Assembly (NCBI GenBank): GCA_007121455.1
Contig: SKKN01000025.1
Span: 1-64,000 of the forward strand
Direction of reading: 5' to 3'
DNA: 64,000 nucleotides
Source: Gemmatimonadota bacterium
GTDB taxonomy: Bacteria > Gemmatimonadota > Gemmatimonadetes > Longimicrobiales > Gaopeijiaceae
The translations under genes and the position numbers were made by a program. This document shows positions 16,229 through 24,557 of the stretch, piece after piece. The notes below the pieces were generated by a model, which made no database searches, had not been told where the DNA came from, and saw only the letters and a list, made by a program, of their open reading frames with translations. How positions within the stretch are numbered: position 1 is the first letter of the stretch; each line of letters opens with the position of its first letter.

Positions 16229-17005
16229 CTACACCGCACCCTTGTGGAAGAACATCACCGGGAACGTACGGAGCATGATCCGGAAATCCTCCAGGGCGGA
16301 CTGCCGGTCGATGTACTCCAGGTCCAGCGCGACCTTTCTTCGGACGTCCGCGATGCATCGGTCGTAATGCCGGTTCACCTGGGCCCAGCCCGTGATGCCG
16401 GGCAGCACCCGCTGGCGCTCGGGATACTCGGGGATCTCCTGGCGGAGCTTCCGGAAGATCTCGGGCTGCTCGGGGCGAGGCCCGACGATGTTCATGTCTC
16501 CCTTCAGGACGTTGACGAGCTGTGGGAGCTCGTCCAGCCGAGTCTTGCGAAGGATCCGCCCCACCGAGGTGATCCGCGAATCGTTGGCGCTCGCCCATTG
16601 CGGCCGATTCTTCAGGTCCTTTGCCGCCACCATCGTGCGGAACTTGTACATTCGGAAGAGTCGCCCCCCATGATCCCTTGTCCGTCGGTGGGCGAAGGCG
16701 GCGGGGACGCGCCTTCCGCGGCTGTCCAGCCCCACCCGAACCTGGACGAAAAGGATCGGCCCAGGAGAGCTCAGCCGGACGGCGAGGGCGATGAGGAGCA
16801 TCAAGGGAGCGACGCCGACAAGGAGAACCGCGGCCACCACCACGTTGAGGACACGGCGTGCCCGCGCCCTTCCCTCGTCTCGACGGAAAGGTAGGGTCGT
16901 CCACACGTCCCGCCGTGGACGGGGAGGGGGACGACGCCATCGGGTCCGCGGGGGGGACGGGGCCTTCCCCGTGCCCCTTCCGCGTTTCCGGATCACGATG
17001 AGCAT
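16229..17005 (-). CDS. Undecaprenyl-phosphate sugar-1-phosphate transferase
   Basis: 258 residues of the bacterial sugar transferase family. One strong membrane helix (VVAAVLLVGVAPLML) is followed by KFRTM, KGDMNIVGPRPEQPE and PGITGWAQVN, the family signatures. The enzyme loads the first sugar phosphate on the lipid carrier for an exopolysaccharide or capsule. It is the short form without the extra N-terminal membrane domain. The frame extends upstream to 17134, but GGGGGGA sits about 6 bases before the ATG at 17005. A 132-base gap separates it from the recognition protein gene downstream, so a read-through transcript into the peptide exporter genes is possible. Confidence 0.85.
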   Translation of the reverse strand: MLIVIRKRGRGTGKAPSPPRTRWRRPPPRPRRDVWTTLPFRRDEGRARARRVLNVVVAAVLLVGVAPLMLLIALAVRLSSPGPILFVQVRVGLDSRGRRVPAAFAHRRTRDHGGRLFRMYKFRTMVAAKDLKNRPQWASANDSRITSVGRILRKTRLDELPQLVNVLKGDMNIVGPRPEQPEIFRKLRQEIPEYPERQRVLPGITGWAQVNRHYDRCIADVRRKVALDLEYIDRQSALEDFRIMLRTFPVMFFHKGAV

Positions 17006-17485
17006 CGCCGTCCCCCCATTCGTTTGATCCCGACCCGAAACGCCCTCGTGGACGCCGATCCGGGTCACTCCAAAATGGCTCCTCTCAAGGGGCATAGCAA
17101 GTTCCATTCGCCAACTGGCCGGTGCGGGGCTCATCCCCGCTACGGTGTTGCGTACACACTACTTATGTGGTCCTTGGCCATCGCCCGGTGAGCTGCCCCG
17201 TATTGCGTGGATACAACGGTTGTCGTCGTGTATCCACAACGGATCGGCCGTCGCCCGCTCGTCCCGAGTCGCGGTCTCGTTTGAATCTGTGGACCTCAAC
17301 CCCCAACCGCTGCACGGGTGCCATATTCTTGGGCGCCCACGCCACAGCAAAAGGAGGTCCTTTTCCCAGTGCATCCACCGGAACAGCCAGGAGTTGGTGG
17401 CTCGACCGCTTGACGCATGGGCGGGCCGGCCAATATTCCTGCCTCGGGCTGTTCCATCTACTCCACCGTGAGGAAACATGGACCG
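17006..17485. other. Intergenic region between divergent polysaccharide genes
   Basis: No protein-coding gene is supported here. It holds a 9-bp inverted repeat (17207-17237), an AAAGGAGGTCC ribosome-site-like sequence at about 17350-17360, and a possible 14-codon leader frame 17369-17413. It probably contains promoters for the sugar transferase and the epimerase. Confidence 0.5.
17207..17237. promoter_or_regulatory. Inverted repeat, operator or hairpin candidate
   Basis: GTGGATACA (17207-17215) and TGTATCCAC (17229-17237) are perfect 9-bp inverted copies 13 bases apart. Position in a divergent promoter region suggests a regulator-binding palindrome, but no T-run follows and no regulator gene is nearby. 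Confidence 0.4.
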
Positions 17486-18550
17486 ATGATGAACGATAGA
17501 GCGACAAGCCAGGGTCCCTGGCTCGTCACTGGTGCCGCCGGCTTCATCGGGTTCCATGTGGCCCGGCGCCTCCTTCGGTCCGGAGCCGAAGTAGTGGGCC
17601 TGGACAACCTGAATCCGTACTACGACCCCACGCTGAAGGAGTCCCGGCTGAACCTCCTCCATGAGGAGGCCGGATTCCGGTTCGAGCGGATGGACCTGGA
17701 GGATCGGGCGGGTATGGAACGGCTTTTTCAGGAGGAGGGGTTCGGCACCGTGATCCACCTCGCGGCTCAGGCCGGGGTCCGGCACTCCCTGGCGGATCCC
17801 TGGTCGTACGTGGACAGCAACGTGACGGGGACGCTGAACGTCCTGGAGGGGTGCCGGCACACCGATGTGAAACACCACCTCTTCGCCTCCACCAGCTCCA
17901 TTTACGGGGCGAACCGAAAGACTCCCTTCCAGGTGGGAGACGGGACGGACCACCCCCTCACGATCTACGCGGCCACGAAGAAGGCCACCGAAGCCATGGC
18001 CCACGCGTACGCGGATCTTTACGCCGTCCCTTCCACCGGCCTCCGGTTCTTCACCGTCTACGGCCCCTGGGGCCGTCCCGACATGGCCCTCTTCAAGTTC
18101 ACCCGGTCGATTCTCGCGGACGAGCCCATCGACGTCTACGGAGAGGGAAAGCCTTACCGGGACTTTACCTACGTGGACGATATCGTGGAGGGGATCCTTG
18201 GGGCCGCAGTCCGGCCGGCCGAAGGGAATCCGGAGTGGGATGCCACCGACCCGGATCCTGCGACCTCGTACGCGCCCTACCGGCTCTTCAACATTGGGGC
18301 CACCCGGAAGGTATCCCTCATGCGGTTCATCGAGGTGCTGGAGGAGGTGCTGGGACGGGAAGCGAGGAAGAACTACCTGCCCATGCAGCCGGGGGACGTG
18401 CTGGAGACCCATGCCGACGTCTCCCGGCTCTCGGCGCTGACCGGCTACGAGCCGCGGGTGGGCTTTGAGGAAGGGGTGCGGAGGTTCGTGGAGTGGTATC
18501 TGGAGTTCTATGGGAGCGGAGAGAAGGTGCGGAGCTCGGGAACGGGGTAG
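17486..18550 (+). CDS. UDP-glucuronate 4-epimerase-like nucleotide-sugar epimerase
   Basis: 354 residues. GAAGFIG (NAD loop), DNLNPYYDPTLK, SSIYG and YAATKK (YxxxK) are present. NPYYD and RFFTVYGPWGRPDMA are characteristic of UDP-glucuronate epimerases that supply UDP-galacturonate for capsule. The first of two adjacent ATGs (17486, 17489) is chosen, with AGGA about 13 bases upstream. An upstream in-frame ATG at 17417 adds residues with no family match. Acts in the cytoplasm. Divergent from the sugar transferase gene. Confidence 0.87.
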   Translation: MMNDRATSQGPWLVTGAAGFIGFHVARRLLRSGAEVVGLDNLNPYYDPTLKESRLNLLHEEAGFRFERMDLEDRAGMERLFQEEGFGTVIHLAAQAGVRHSLADPWSYVDSNVTGTLNVLEGCRHTDVKHHLFASTSSIYGANRKTPFQVGDGTDHPLTIYAATKKATEAMAHAYADLYAVPSTGLRFFTVYGPWGRPDMALFKFTRSILADEPIDVYGEGKPYRDFTYVDDIVEGILGAAVRPAEGNPEWDATDPDPATSYAPYRLFNIGATRKVSLMRFIEVLEEVLGREARKNYLPMQPGDVLETHADVSRLSALTGYEPRVGFEEGVRRFVEWYLEFYGSGEKVRSSGTG

Positions 18551-18667
18551 ACGACGCTCCGGCTGGAGGTGGGGGCATCGGGATCTTCCCCGCCCTGCTC
18601 GTGACGGCACGGTCTCGTGTGTTCAATCCGTGTCCAATCGGGTGCGGAAAACCTCGGAAAACCGAAG

Positions 18668-18682
18668 AGGCGCCGCCCGGAT
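18668..18682. repeat. 15-bp copy of the tRNA-Cys 3' end
   Basis: The 15 bases here are identical to 18773-18787, the 3' end of the tRNA-Cys gene, in the same orientation and 105 bp apart. Ten of them (18673-18682) also pair with ATCCGGGCGG at 18704-18713, making a hairpin that could end the tRNA transcript. The rest of 18551-18772 shows only a short CTTCG repeat. Confidence 0.7.
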
Positions 18683-18772
18683 GAGCTTCGCTTCGCTTCG
18701 CAGATCCGGGCGGGACTTCGCGGGGACTCGACCAGTGGAAGGCGGTCGGCAGGCGTAGAGACGATCAATTTA

Positions 18773-18843
18773 AGGCGCCGCCCGGATTCGAACCGGGGAT
18801 CGAGGATTTGCAGTCCTCTGCCTTACCACTTGGCCACGGCGCC
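18773..18843 (-). tRNA. tRNA-Cys (GCA)
   Basis: The minus strand folds as a cloverleaf: acceptor GGCGCCG paired with CGGCGCC, discriminator U, anticodon stem-loop GGACTGCAAATCC with anticodon GCA, and T-loop GTTCGAATC. 71 bases. CCA is not encoded. U73 fits tRNA-Cys identity. Confidence 0.95.
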
Positions 18844-18901
18844 GGAGAACAATCGAAAGGGGGAGGATCCATCGAGCTTCCGATGAGCCTCCCCCTCTGA
18901 G

Positions 18902-18974
<73 letters not shown>

Positions 18975-19207
18975 ATCGATCCGGTCCTCAAGAGGGTTCC
19001 GGGACCGATTCTTTGGGGCCCTCAAGCTTAGAAAGGCCGCCCACGGGTGTCAAGCCTCGGGAACCCTGGAGAGCCCGCCGTTTATTCCCGTCGTCGCGCC
19101 GGTTTTCCGCATCTTCGTGATCCGGTATCATTCCCTCATCCTCACGCCTGGAGCGACCGATCCTCCGCCCGACCGCGTTCACCGGTTTCCGAACCGTCTT
19201 TCTCTCG

Positions 19208-20746
19208 GTGCTGGCCCTCCTCGTGTTCGGCGCACATCCGCTGTATCTGCACGGTCAGGGCGTCGAGGACCTGGTGGCTCCCGGCGGCACGCTCCTCTTC
19301 GACTTCTTCCCCTCCTTCCACTCGTTCGGGGAGGTCTTCGGTCCCACGGGGGAGCGGCTCGAGCTCGGCTCTCCCTTCGAGCACGCCGCGGTGGGAAGCG
19401 ACCTCCTCCCTCAACTCCAGGCGCCGGAGTCGGCGCTGCGCGCGCTGTTGGATTCGGATGTGACGCTCAACGTCGGAGCGACCCGTTCGGAGCTCCGCGG
19501 GCACGAGGCCCGGTTTCCGATGCGAGCGGCATGGGGGGTGACGGACCGGATCACGGTGGGAGCGATGGTACCGGTGGTGCGCCGTCGGCTCGAGGCGGGG
19601 ATCTCCTTCGCCCCTTCGGACGCGAACGTGGGAGCGAACCCGTTCCGGGGCGGTTCGGGCAATTTGATGGACCTGCTGGTGTCGATGGATGGCGCGCTGG
19701 ACCGCGCGAGGCAAGCGGTGGAGGAGGTCTGCGAGGCCGAGGGAACGGGAGCGGCGGAGTGCGTGGAGGGCCAGGAGCTGATCTCGTCGGGCGAACGACT
19801 TCTGGACGGCCTCCCGGGCGTCCTTCAGGATTCCCCCGTGGCTCCCCTCGAGGACTCCCCCGCGGGCGTGGAGCTCCTCTCCTGGGTCCAGTCGCTCCGA
19901 GCCGAGATCGAGGACCTGGGCGTGCCGACCTTCGAGGATCCGCTCCTGCTGCCCACGAGCCCCTTCGGGGAGGAGGGCTTCCGGTCCGAGTTCGTGGCCC
20001 CGGCATGGGGTCCGAACCGTCCACCCCTCGATTCCTGGCCGGGCATCCCGGAGCTGGGAGACATCGAATTCCAGCTCTCCGCCCTCTTGTTCGACCGGGC
20101 ACTGGGCGACCGCGAGCCCGGGAAGGCAGCGCCGTCGGCGAGAATCAGGAGCGCAGCTGCGATTGTCTACCGCCTCGGCACACAGCAGCCCGATACCCTC
20201 CGTGACTACTTCGAGGGGGAGACGCCTCGAGGACATTCAGGCCTCCGCATCCGCTCGGTGACCGAGGTCGATGTGGGCGCTCGCGCGTCCGCGGGAATCC
20301 ACCTCGAGGTCGAGGACGTGGGCGCGGCGGAGGTGCTGCGAAGGGTTGCGAGCCCGGACGACCCCTTCAACCCGTTTGCAGCCCGCGAAATCGTTCGGTG
20401 GACGCCGGGACGGATAATCGCCGTGGAAACCGTACCTCGCCTACGCCTCACGCAGGAGTTCTCGATCGCAGCTCGGTACCGGTACTTCATGCGTTCCGGG
20501 GACCGCTACGAAGCTCTGGACGGAAGCCAGGCGGATCCGGGGATGCTCCTGCCGGCCCCGGAGGTCCGGACGCACCGCGCCGGAGGGGAGATCTCCTACT
20601 CCACGCTCGAAGCGCACGAAGCCAGCGGAGCGGTCATGCCCTTCATCGTCCGCCTACGCCTCGAACGGACGGTAGCGGGGAGCGGGGAGAGGGTGCCGGC
20701 GGGGACCCGGATCGAAGCGGGCTTTCGGTTCTTTGTAAGCCCCTGA
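19208..20746 (+). CDS. Secreted, probable outer-membrane barrel protein of unknown function
   Basis: About 512 residues from the GTG at 19208. The protein has alternating strands (FSIAARYRYFMRSG) and a C-terminus rich in beta pattern (IEAGFRFFVSP), suggesting an outer-membrane barrel. I do not recognise a family. The start is doubtful. Starting at 19208 leaves a hydrophobic LALLVFGAH with no positive n-region, while the in-frame sequence upstream (from 19121) reads like the missing part of a signal peptide (RPTAFTGFRTVFLSVLALLVFG). That extension offers only CTG, ATT or ATC as starts. It converges with recN with 4 bases between stops. Confidence 0.6.
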   Translation: MLALLVFGAHPLYLHGQGVEDLVAPGGTLLFDFFPSFHSFGEVFGPTGERLELGSPFEHAAVGSDLLPQLQAPESALRALLDSDVTLNVGATRSELRGHEARFPMRAAWGVTDRITVGAMVPVVRRRLEAGISFAPSDANVGANPFRGGSGNLMDLLVSMDGALDRARQAVEEVCEAEGTGAAECVEGQELISSGERLLDGLPGVLQDSPVAPLEDSPAGVELLSWVQSLRAEIEDLGVPTFEDPLLLPTSPFGEEGFRSEFVAPAWGPNRPPLDSWPGIPELGDIEFQLSALLFDRALGDREPGKAAPSARIRSAAAIVYRLGTQQPDTLRDYFEGETPRGHSGLRIRSVTEVDVGARASAGIHLEVEDVGAAEVLRRVASPDDPFNPFAAREIVRWTPGRIIAVETVPRLRLTQEFSIAARYRYFMRSGDRYEALDGSQADPGMLLPAPEVRTHRAGGEISYSTLEAHEASGAVMPFIVRLRLERTVAGSGERVPAGTRIEAGFRFFVSP

Positions 20747-20750
20747 GGGG

Positions 20751-22418
20751 TCAAGCGGGGGATGCGTGAAGGAGTTCCCTCGCATGGTCCCTGGAAGTAG
20801 CGGACTCGGGGTCTCCACCGAGCAGGCGAGCGACTTCCGCGACCCTTGCTTCCCCCTCGACCGGGTGGAGCTCGACAGCGGCGACCCCGTCCCGTGCACC
20901 CTTGGTGACGTGCAGGTGCACGTTCCCTCTGGACGCGAGCTGCGCAAGATGGGTGATGACGAGAACCTGATGATGCCGTGCCACGTCCACGAGCCGCTCC
21001 GCCACCCGTGTCGCCACAGCACCTCCGATCCCCGCATCGATCTCATCGAAGACGAGGGTGGAAACCCGGTCCTCCCGTGCCAGGGTGGCCTTGAGCGCGA
21101 GCATCACGCGTGAGAGCTCCCCCCCGCTCGCGATCCGGGCGAGGGATCTCGGATCGAATCCCGCGTTCAGAGAGACGAGAAACTCGACTCGCTCTCGTCC
21201 TCCTCCTCCGACCTCCTTGAGCTCTTCGAGCGACACCCGAAAGACAGCGTCCGTCATCCCGAGATCGGGGAGCATCCGTTCCACGGCTTCCTGCAGCCGA
21301 CTCGCTGCCTCGCGCCTCTTCTCGCTGAGCGAGCGTGCCGCCTCGTCGAGTGCGGCGCGCGTGCGGCTCAGACGCTCATCGAGATTCTCGAGGTCCACCT
21401 GCTGGGCATCGATCGTTCCGAGCTTGCCGCGAAGCTCCTCGGCCGTGCTCTTCACGTCGTTCAGCTCGGGGCCGTACTTCCGCTTGAGGCGGGCGAGGAG
21501 GTCGAGGCGTGCGCGGATCTCCTCCAGCCGGTCCGGGTCGTGCTCGACGGACGCCGCATACGAAGCGAAGGTGCGACCGATCTCCGTCGTGCGATGATAG
21601 AGCTCATCCAGCTCCCGGTGACTCCCTTCCAGCTCCGGGTCGATCCGGGCGAGTTCCTCCGCGACGTCTCGGAGGTGTGCGAGCCGGTCGGACAACGCTG
21701 CTTCTCCAGCGTACAGCTCCTCGTGGAGGTGGTCCGAGCCGCGGCTCAACTCACCGGAGTGCTCCAGCCGCCTCCCCTCCTCGTCCAGCTCCCGGTCCTC
21801 CCCATCCCCGGGAGCGGCATCTTCGATCTCACGGAGCTGAAAGCGGAGGAAATCGGCCTGCGCTTCCAACTCCCCCTGCCGCTCGATCCGGTGCTCCCGC
21901 TCTTCCGCCAACGTACGGCTTTGACCGTAGAGGTCTCGAACCGCGGTCGCGAGGTCGGAGGAGCCCGCATAGGCGTCGACGATCGTCCGCTGCTCGGCGG
22001 GCCTGAGGAGCGTCTGGTGCTCGTGCTGCCCGTGGAGATCCACGAGCAGGCGGCCGAACGCCCCGACCACGCCCGCCGGTGCCGGCGATCCATTCACCCA
22101 GGCCCGGTTCCGCCCCTCCTTCCAGACCTCTCTCCGGAGGATCAGAAGCCCGTCCTCCAACTCGAATCCGCTCTCCTCCAGGGCGGCCGTGATCCCGTCC
22201 AGGCCCTCCGCATCGAAGACCGCCTCCACGACCGCCTTCTCCGCCCCGGCCCGGACGGACTCCGACGAGGCCCGCTCACCCAGAAGAAGGGAGAGGGCGC
22301 CGACGAGGATCGATTTACCGGCCCCCGTCTCGCCGGTGAGGACGTTGAGACCCGATCCGAGATGCACGGTGACCGTATCGATCACCGCGAAATCCCTGAC
22401 CCGAAGTTCGAGTAACAT
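20751..22418 (-). CDS. recN: DNA repair protein RecN
   Basis: 555 residues, an SMC-like ATPase for double-strand-break repair. N-terminal LRVRDFAVID and Walker A GETGAGKSILVGAL, central coiled coils, then ASGGELSRVMLALK and the Walker B region VFDEIDAGIGG near the C-terminus. The ATG at 22418 gives the standard MLLELRVRDF start. It follows nadK on the same strand after 53 bases and is the last gene of the minus-strand series. Confidence 0.95.
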   Translation of the reverse strand: MLLELRVRDFAVIDTVTVHLGSGLNVLTGETGAGKSILVGALSLLLGERASSESVRAGAEKAVVEAVFDAEGLDGITAALEESGFELEDGLLILRREVWKEGRNRAWVNGSPAPAGVVGAFGRLLVDLHGQHEHQTLLRPAEQRTIVDAYAGSSDLATAVRDLYGQSRTLAEEREHRIERQGELEAQADFLRFQLREIEDAAPGDGEDRELDEEGRRLEHSGELSRGSDHLHEELYAGEAALSDRLAHLRDVAEELARIDPELEGSHRELDELYHRTTEIGRTFASYAASVEHDPDRLEEIRARLDLLARLKRKYGPELNDVKSTAEELRGKLGTIDAQQVDLENLDERLSRTRAALDEAARSLSEKRREAASRLQEAVERMLPDLGMTDAVFRVSLEELKEVGGGGRERVEFLVSLNAGFDPRSLARIASGGELSRVMLALKATLAREDRVSTLVFDEIDAGIGGAVATRVAERLVDVARHHQVLVITHLAQLASRGNVHLHVTKGARDGVAAVELHPVEGEARVAEVARLLGGDPESATSRDHARELLHASPA

Positions 22419-22471
22419 GCAGCCCAATGTAGGAAGGAGGGCCGAGCCCTCTCAATGGGGAAAGGGGACCG

Positions 22472-23371
22472 TCAGATCGCCCAATTGAGCTTTCGCCGAA
22501 GGGTGGAGAAGAAGGTGTGTCCTTCGAACCGCACGAGAAAGACACGCGGCCCCCCGCAGGCGACCCGGACTTCATCCTCGGTTGCGAGCCGGACACCTTC
22601 CTGGCCATCGGCGGTGAGGACCACCTGGTCCGAGGCCTCCATCGCCCTGATCGAGACCGTGGCGCCTCCCGGAAGCACGAGCGGCCGCACGGAGAGTGTG
22701 TGCGGCGAAACCGGCGTGACCAACAAGCAGTCCACGGAAGGCGCGACGATCGGCCCTCCGGTAGAGAGGGAGTACGCCGTCGATCCGGTGGGGGAGGAGA
22801 GGATCACCCCATCGCCGCTGAAGCTCCCGATCTCCTCCTTCTCCTGGCCGGTATCCACATGGAGGTCGAGGTGGACGACTCGAGCTACGCCTGCATTGTG
22901 GAGGACGAAATCGTTCAAGGCGCGGATCGGCTCCCCGAGCACTTGCCCTCCTCGCACGAGCCGAGCCACGAGGGTCGAGCGCACATCGAGGAAGTACTCC
23001 CCCCGGGCAACCTTCAGGATCGCCTCATCGAGCCCCTCGGCCGGAACCGAAGTGAGAAAGCCGAGACGGCCGAGGTTCACTCCCAGCACCGGAATGCCCC
23101 GTCCGGCGACGCGACGGGCACCGCGGAGAAGCGTCCCGTCCCCCCCCAACGTGAGGAGGAGGTCCACCTTGTCCTCCGCTCCTTCGAGGGGCTTCACTCC
23201 CTCGATCGGCCCGAGGTCATCGAAGGGATCCATCCGGAGCTCGAGCCCATGCCGCTCGGAGGCCTCCGCGAACCGGCGGATGACCTCGTATGCGTGGTGC
23301 GAGCCGGGCCGCATCATGACCCCGACCCGGCGCACCGGTCGCACTTGGGGATCCCGCCGCTCCTCGATCAC
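22472..23371 (-). CDS. nadK: NAD kinase
   Basis: 299 residues. The GGDGT motif (TLGGDGTLLRGA) and the diglycine region SSPTGSTAYSLSTGGPIV identify the family, which phosphorylates NAD to NADP with ATP in the cytoplasm. The GTG at 23371 overlaps the stop of the prenyl synthase gene (GTGA), so translation is coupled. Confidence 0.95.
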   Translation of the reverse strand: MIEERRDPQVRPVRRVGVMMRPGSHHAYEVIRRFAEASERHGLELRMDPFDDLGPIEGVKPLEGAEDKVDLLLTLGGDGTLLRGARRVAGRGIPVLGVNLGRLGFLTSVPAEGLDEAILKVARGEYFLDVRSTLVARLVRGGQVLGEPIRALNDFVLHNAGVARVVHLDLHVDTGQEKEEIGSFSGDGVILSSPTGSTAYSLSTGGPIVAPSVDCLLVTPVSPHTLSVRPLVLPGGATVSIRAMEASDQVVLTADGQEGVRLATEDEVRVACGGPRVFLVRFEGHTFFSTLRRKLNWAI

Positions 23372-24285
23372 CGGTCGCGCTCCACGACGTACCGCGCGAG
23401 GGACTCGAGTGCGGGGTCCGCCACGCCGACGGCGTCCAGCGCGCCGATCGCAACCTCGATCTCCCGGGCGGCCCGCATCCGGGCGCCGTCGACCCCGTGA
23501 AGCCGAACGTAGGTGGATTTCTTCATCTCCTGGTCGCTCGGAACCTTCCCGAGCGCGCTCGCGGACGAAGTGGCATCGAGCACGTCGTCCGCGATCTGAA
23601 ACGCCAGCCCGACGGAGCGCCCGTAGCCGTCGAAGGCCTGCACGACCTCCTCACTTCCGCCACCGGCAAGCGCCCCGATCCGGAGCGAGGCGGTGAGGAG
23701 AGCCCCGGTCTTCCGGGCGTGCAGGTCATCCAGGGCAGGGCCTTTGAGGACCGTATCCTCCGCCAGGAGATCGAGAAGCTGTCCTCCGACCATCCCACCC
23801 GCTCCCGCCGCCTCCAGGAGCTCGCGGACGACGGCCCGCGCCCCGTCGCCCGAAAGTCCCAGTGCTTTCGCGGCCCTCCAGCCGAGGAGGGCTGCGCCGG
23901 GAATCAGCACAGCTCCCGCGAGCGTGGTTGCGGGCTCCCCGAAGAGACGATGAGGCGTCGGCTTCCCGCGCCGCAGATGCGCATCGTCCATGCAGGGAAG
24001 ATCGTCGTGCATGAGCGAGTAGGCGTGCACGAGCTCGATCGAGACCGCAAGGTCGTAGATGCTCGCCGGATCCTGGAGCCCGCCGACTGCTCGGTAGGCG
24101 GTCGCGCAGAGAATCGGACGAAGGCGCTTCCCTCCCGTCCCCACCCCGTACCGGAGCGCGTCCGTAACGCTTCCGGTCCCCGGTATCGGAAGCGAGGACA
24201 CGGCCCGGTCGAGGGCCGCTTCGATTTCGACCCGCTCGGCTTCCAGGTAGCGAGCCAAGTCGAAGGCCGCCGTGTTTCCCGTCAC
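23368..24285 (-). CDS. ispA: Short-chain polyprenyl diphosphate synthase (farnesyl/geranylgeranyl type)
   Basis: 305 residues. Both Asp-rich motifs are intact: DDLPCMDD (first) and DDVLD (second). KRLRPILC and KTGALL are further family blocks. It condenses isopentenyl diphosphate units into farnesyl or geranylgeranyl diphosphate. Two residues between the Asp pairs of the first motif (DDxxxxD) fit the bacterial farnesyl type. It overlaps xseB and nadK by 4 bases each, the usual xseB-ispA linkage. Confidence 0.92.
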   Translation of the reverse strand: MTGNTAAFDLARYLEAERVEIEAALDRAVSSLPIPGTGSVTDALRYGVGTGGKRLRPILCATAYRAVGGLQDPASIYDLAVSIELVHAYSLMHDDLPCMDDAHLRRGKPTPHRLFGEPATTLAGAVLIPGAALLGWRAAKALGLSGDGARAVVRELLEAAGAGGMVGGQLLDLLAEDTVLKGPALDDLHARKTGALLTASLRIGALAGGGSEEVVQAFDGYGRSVGLAFQIADDVLDATSSASALGKVPSDQEMKKSTYVRLHGVDGARMRAAREIEVAIGALDAVGVADPALESLARYVVERDR

Positions 24286-24557
24286 GCGTCCTCCTCCTCC
24301 CCTTCCATCGGCCTTAACTCCTGGTCGGCCCCTTCCCCCACGAGCTCCTCGACCCTGAGCTCCGCCTCCGAAAGAATCTTCTCGGCGGCCCGAAGGTGGG
24401 CAACCCCTTCCTCGAAGAGGGCCAGGCCGCGCTCCAGCGCGACGTCGCCGCCCTCCAATCCCCGCACGATCTCCTCCAGTCTCCGGAGACGGTCTTCGAG
24501 CGAGAGCTCCTCCTCGCTTCCATCCTCGCGCGCGGTCCGGTTCACGTCCTCACCCAT
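24282..24557 (-). CDS. xseB: Exodeoxyribonuclease VII small subunit
   Basis: 91 residues with the family core LEDRLRRLEEIVRGLEGGDVALERGLALFEEGVAHL split across two helices. It partners XseA to degrade single-stranded DNA. Start chosen at 24557 because GGAGG lies 6 bases upstream; this overlaps the end of xseA by 8 bases. Confidence 0.92.
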   Translation of the reverse strand: MGEDVNRTAREDGSEEELSLEDRLRRLEEIVRGLEGGDVALERGLALFEEGVAHLRAAEKILSEAELRVEELVGEGADQELRPMEGEEEDA

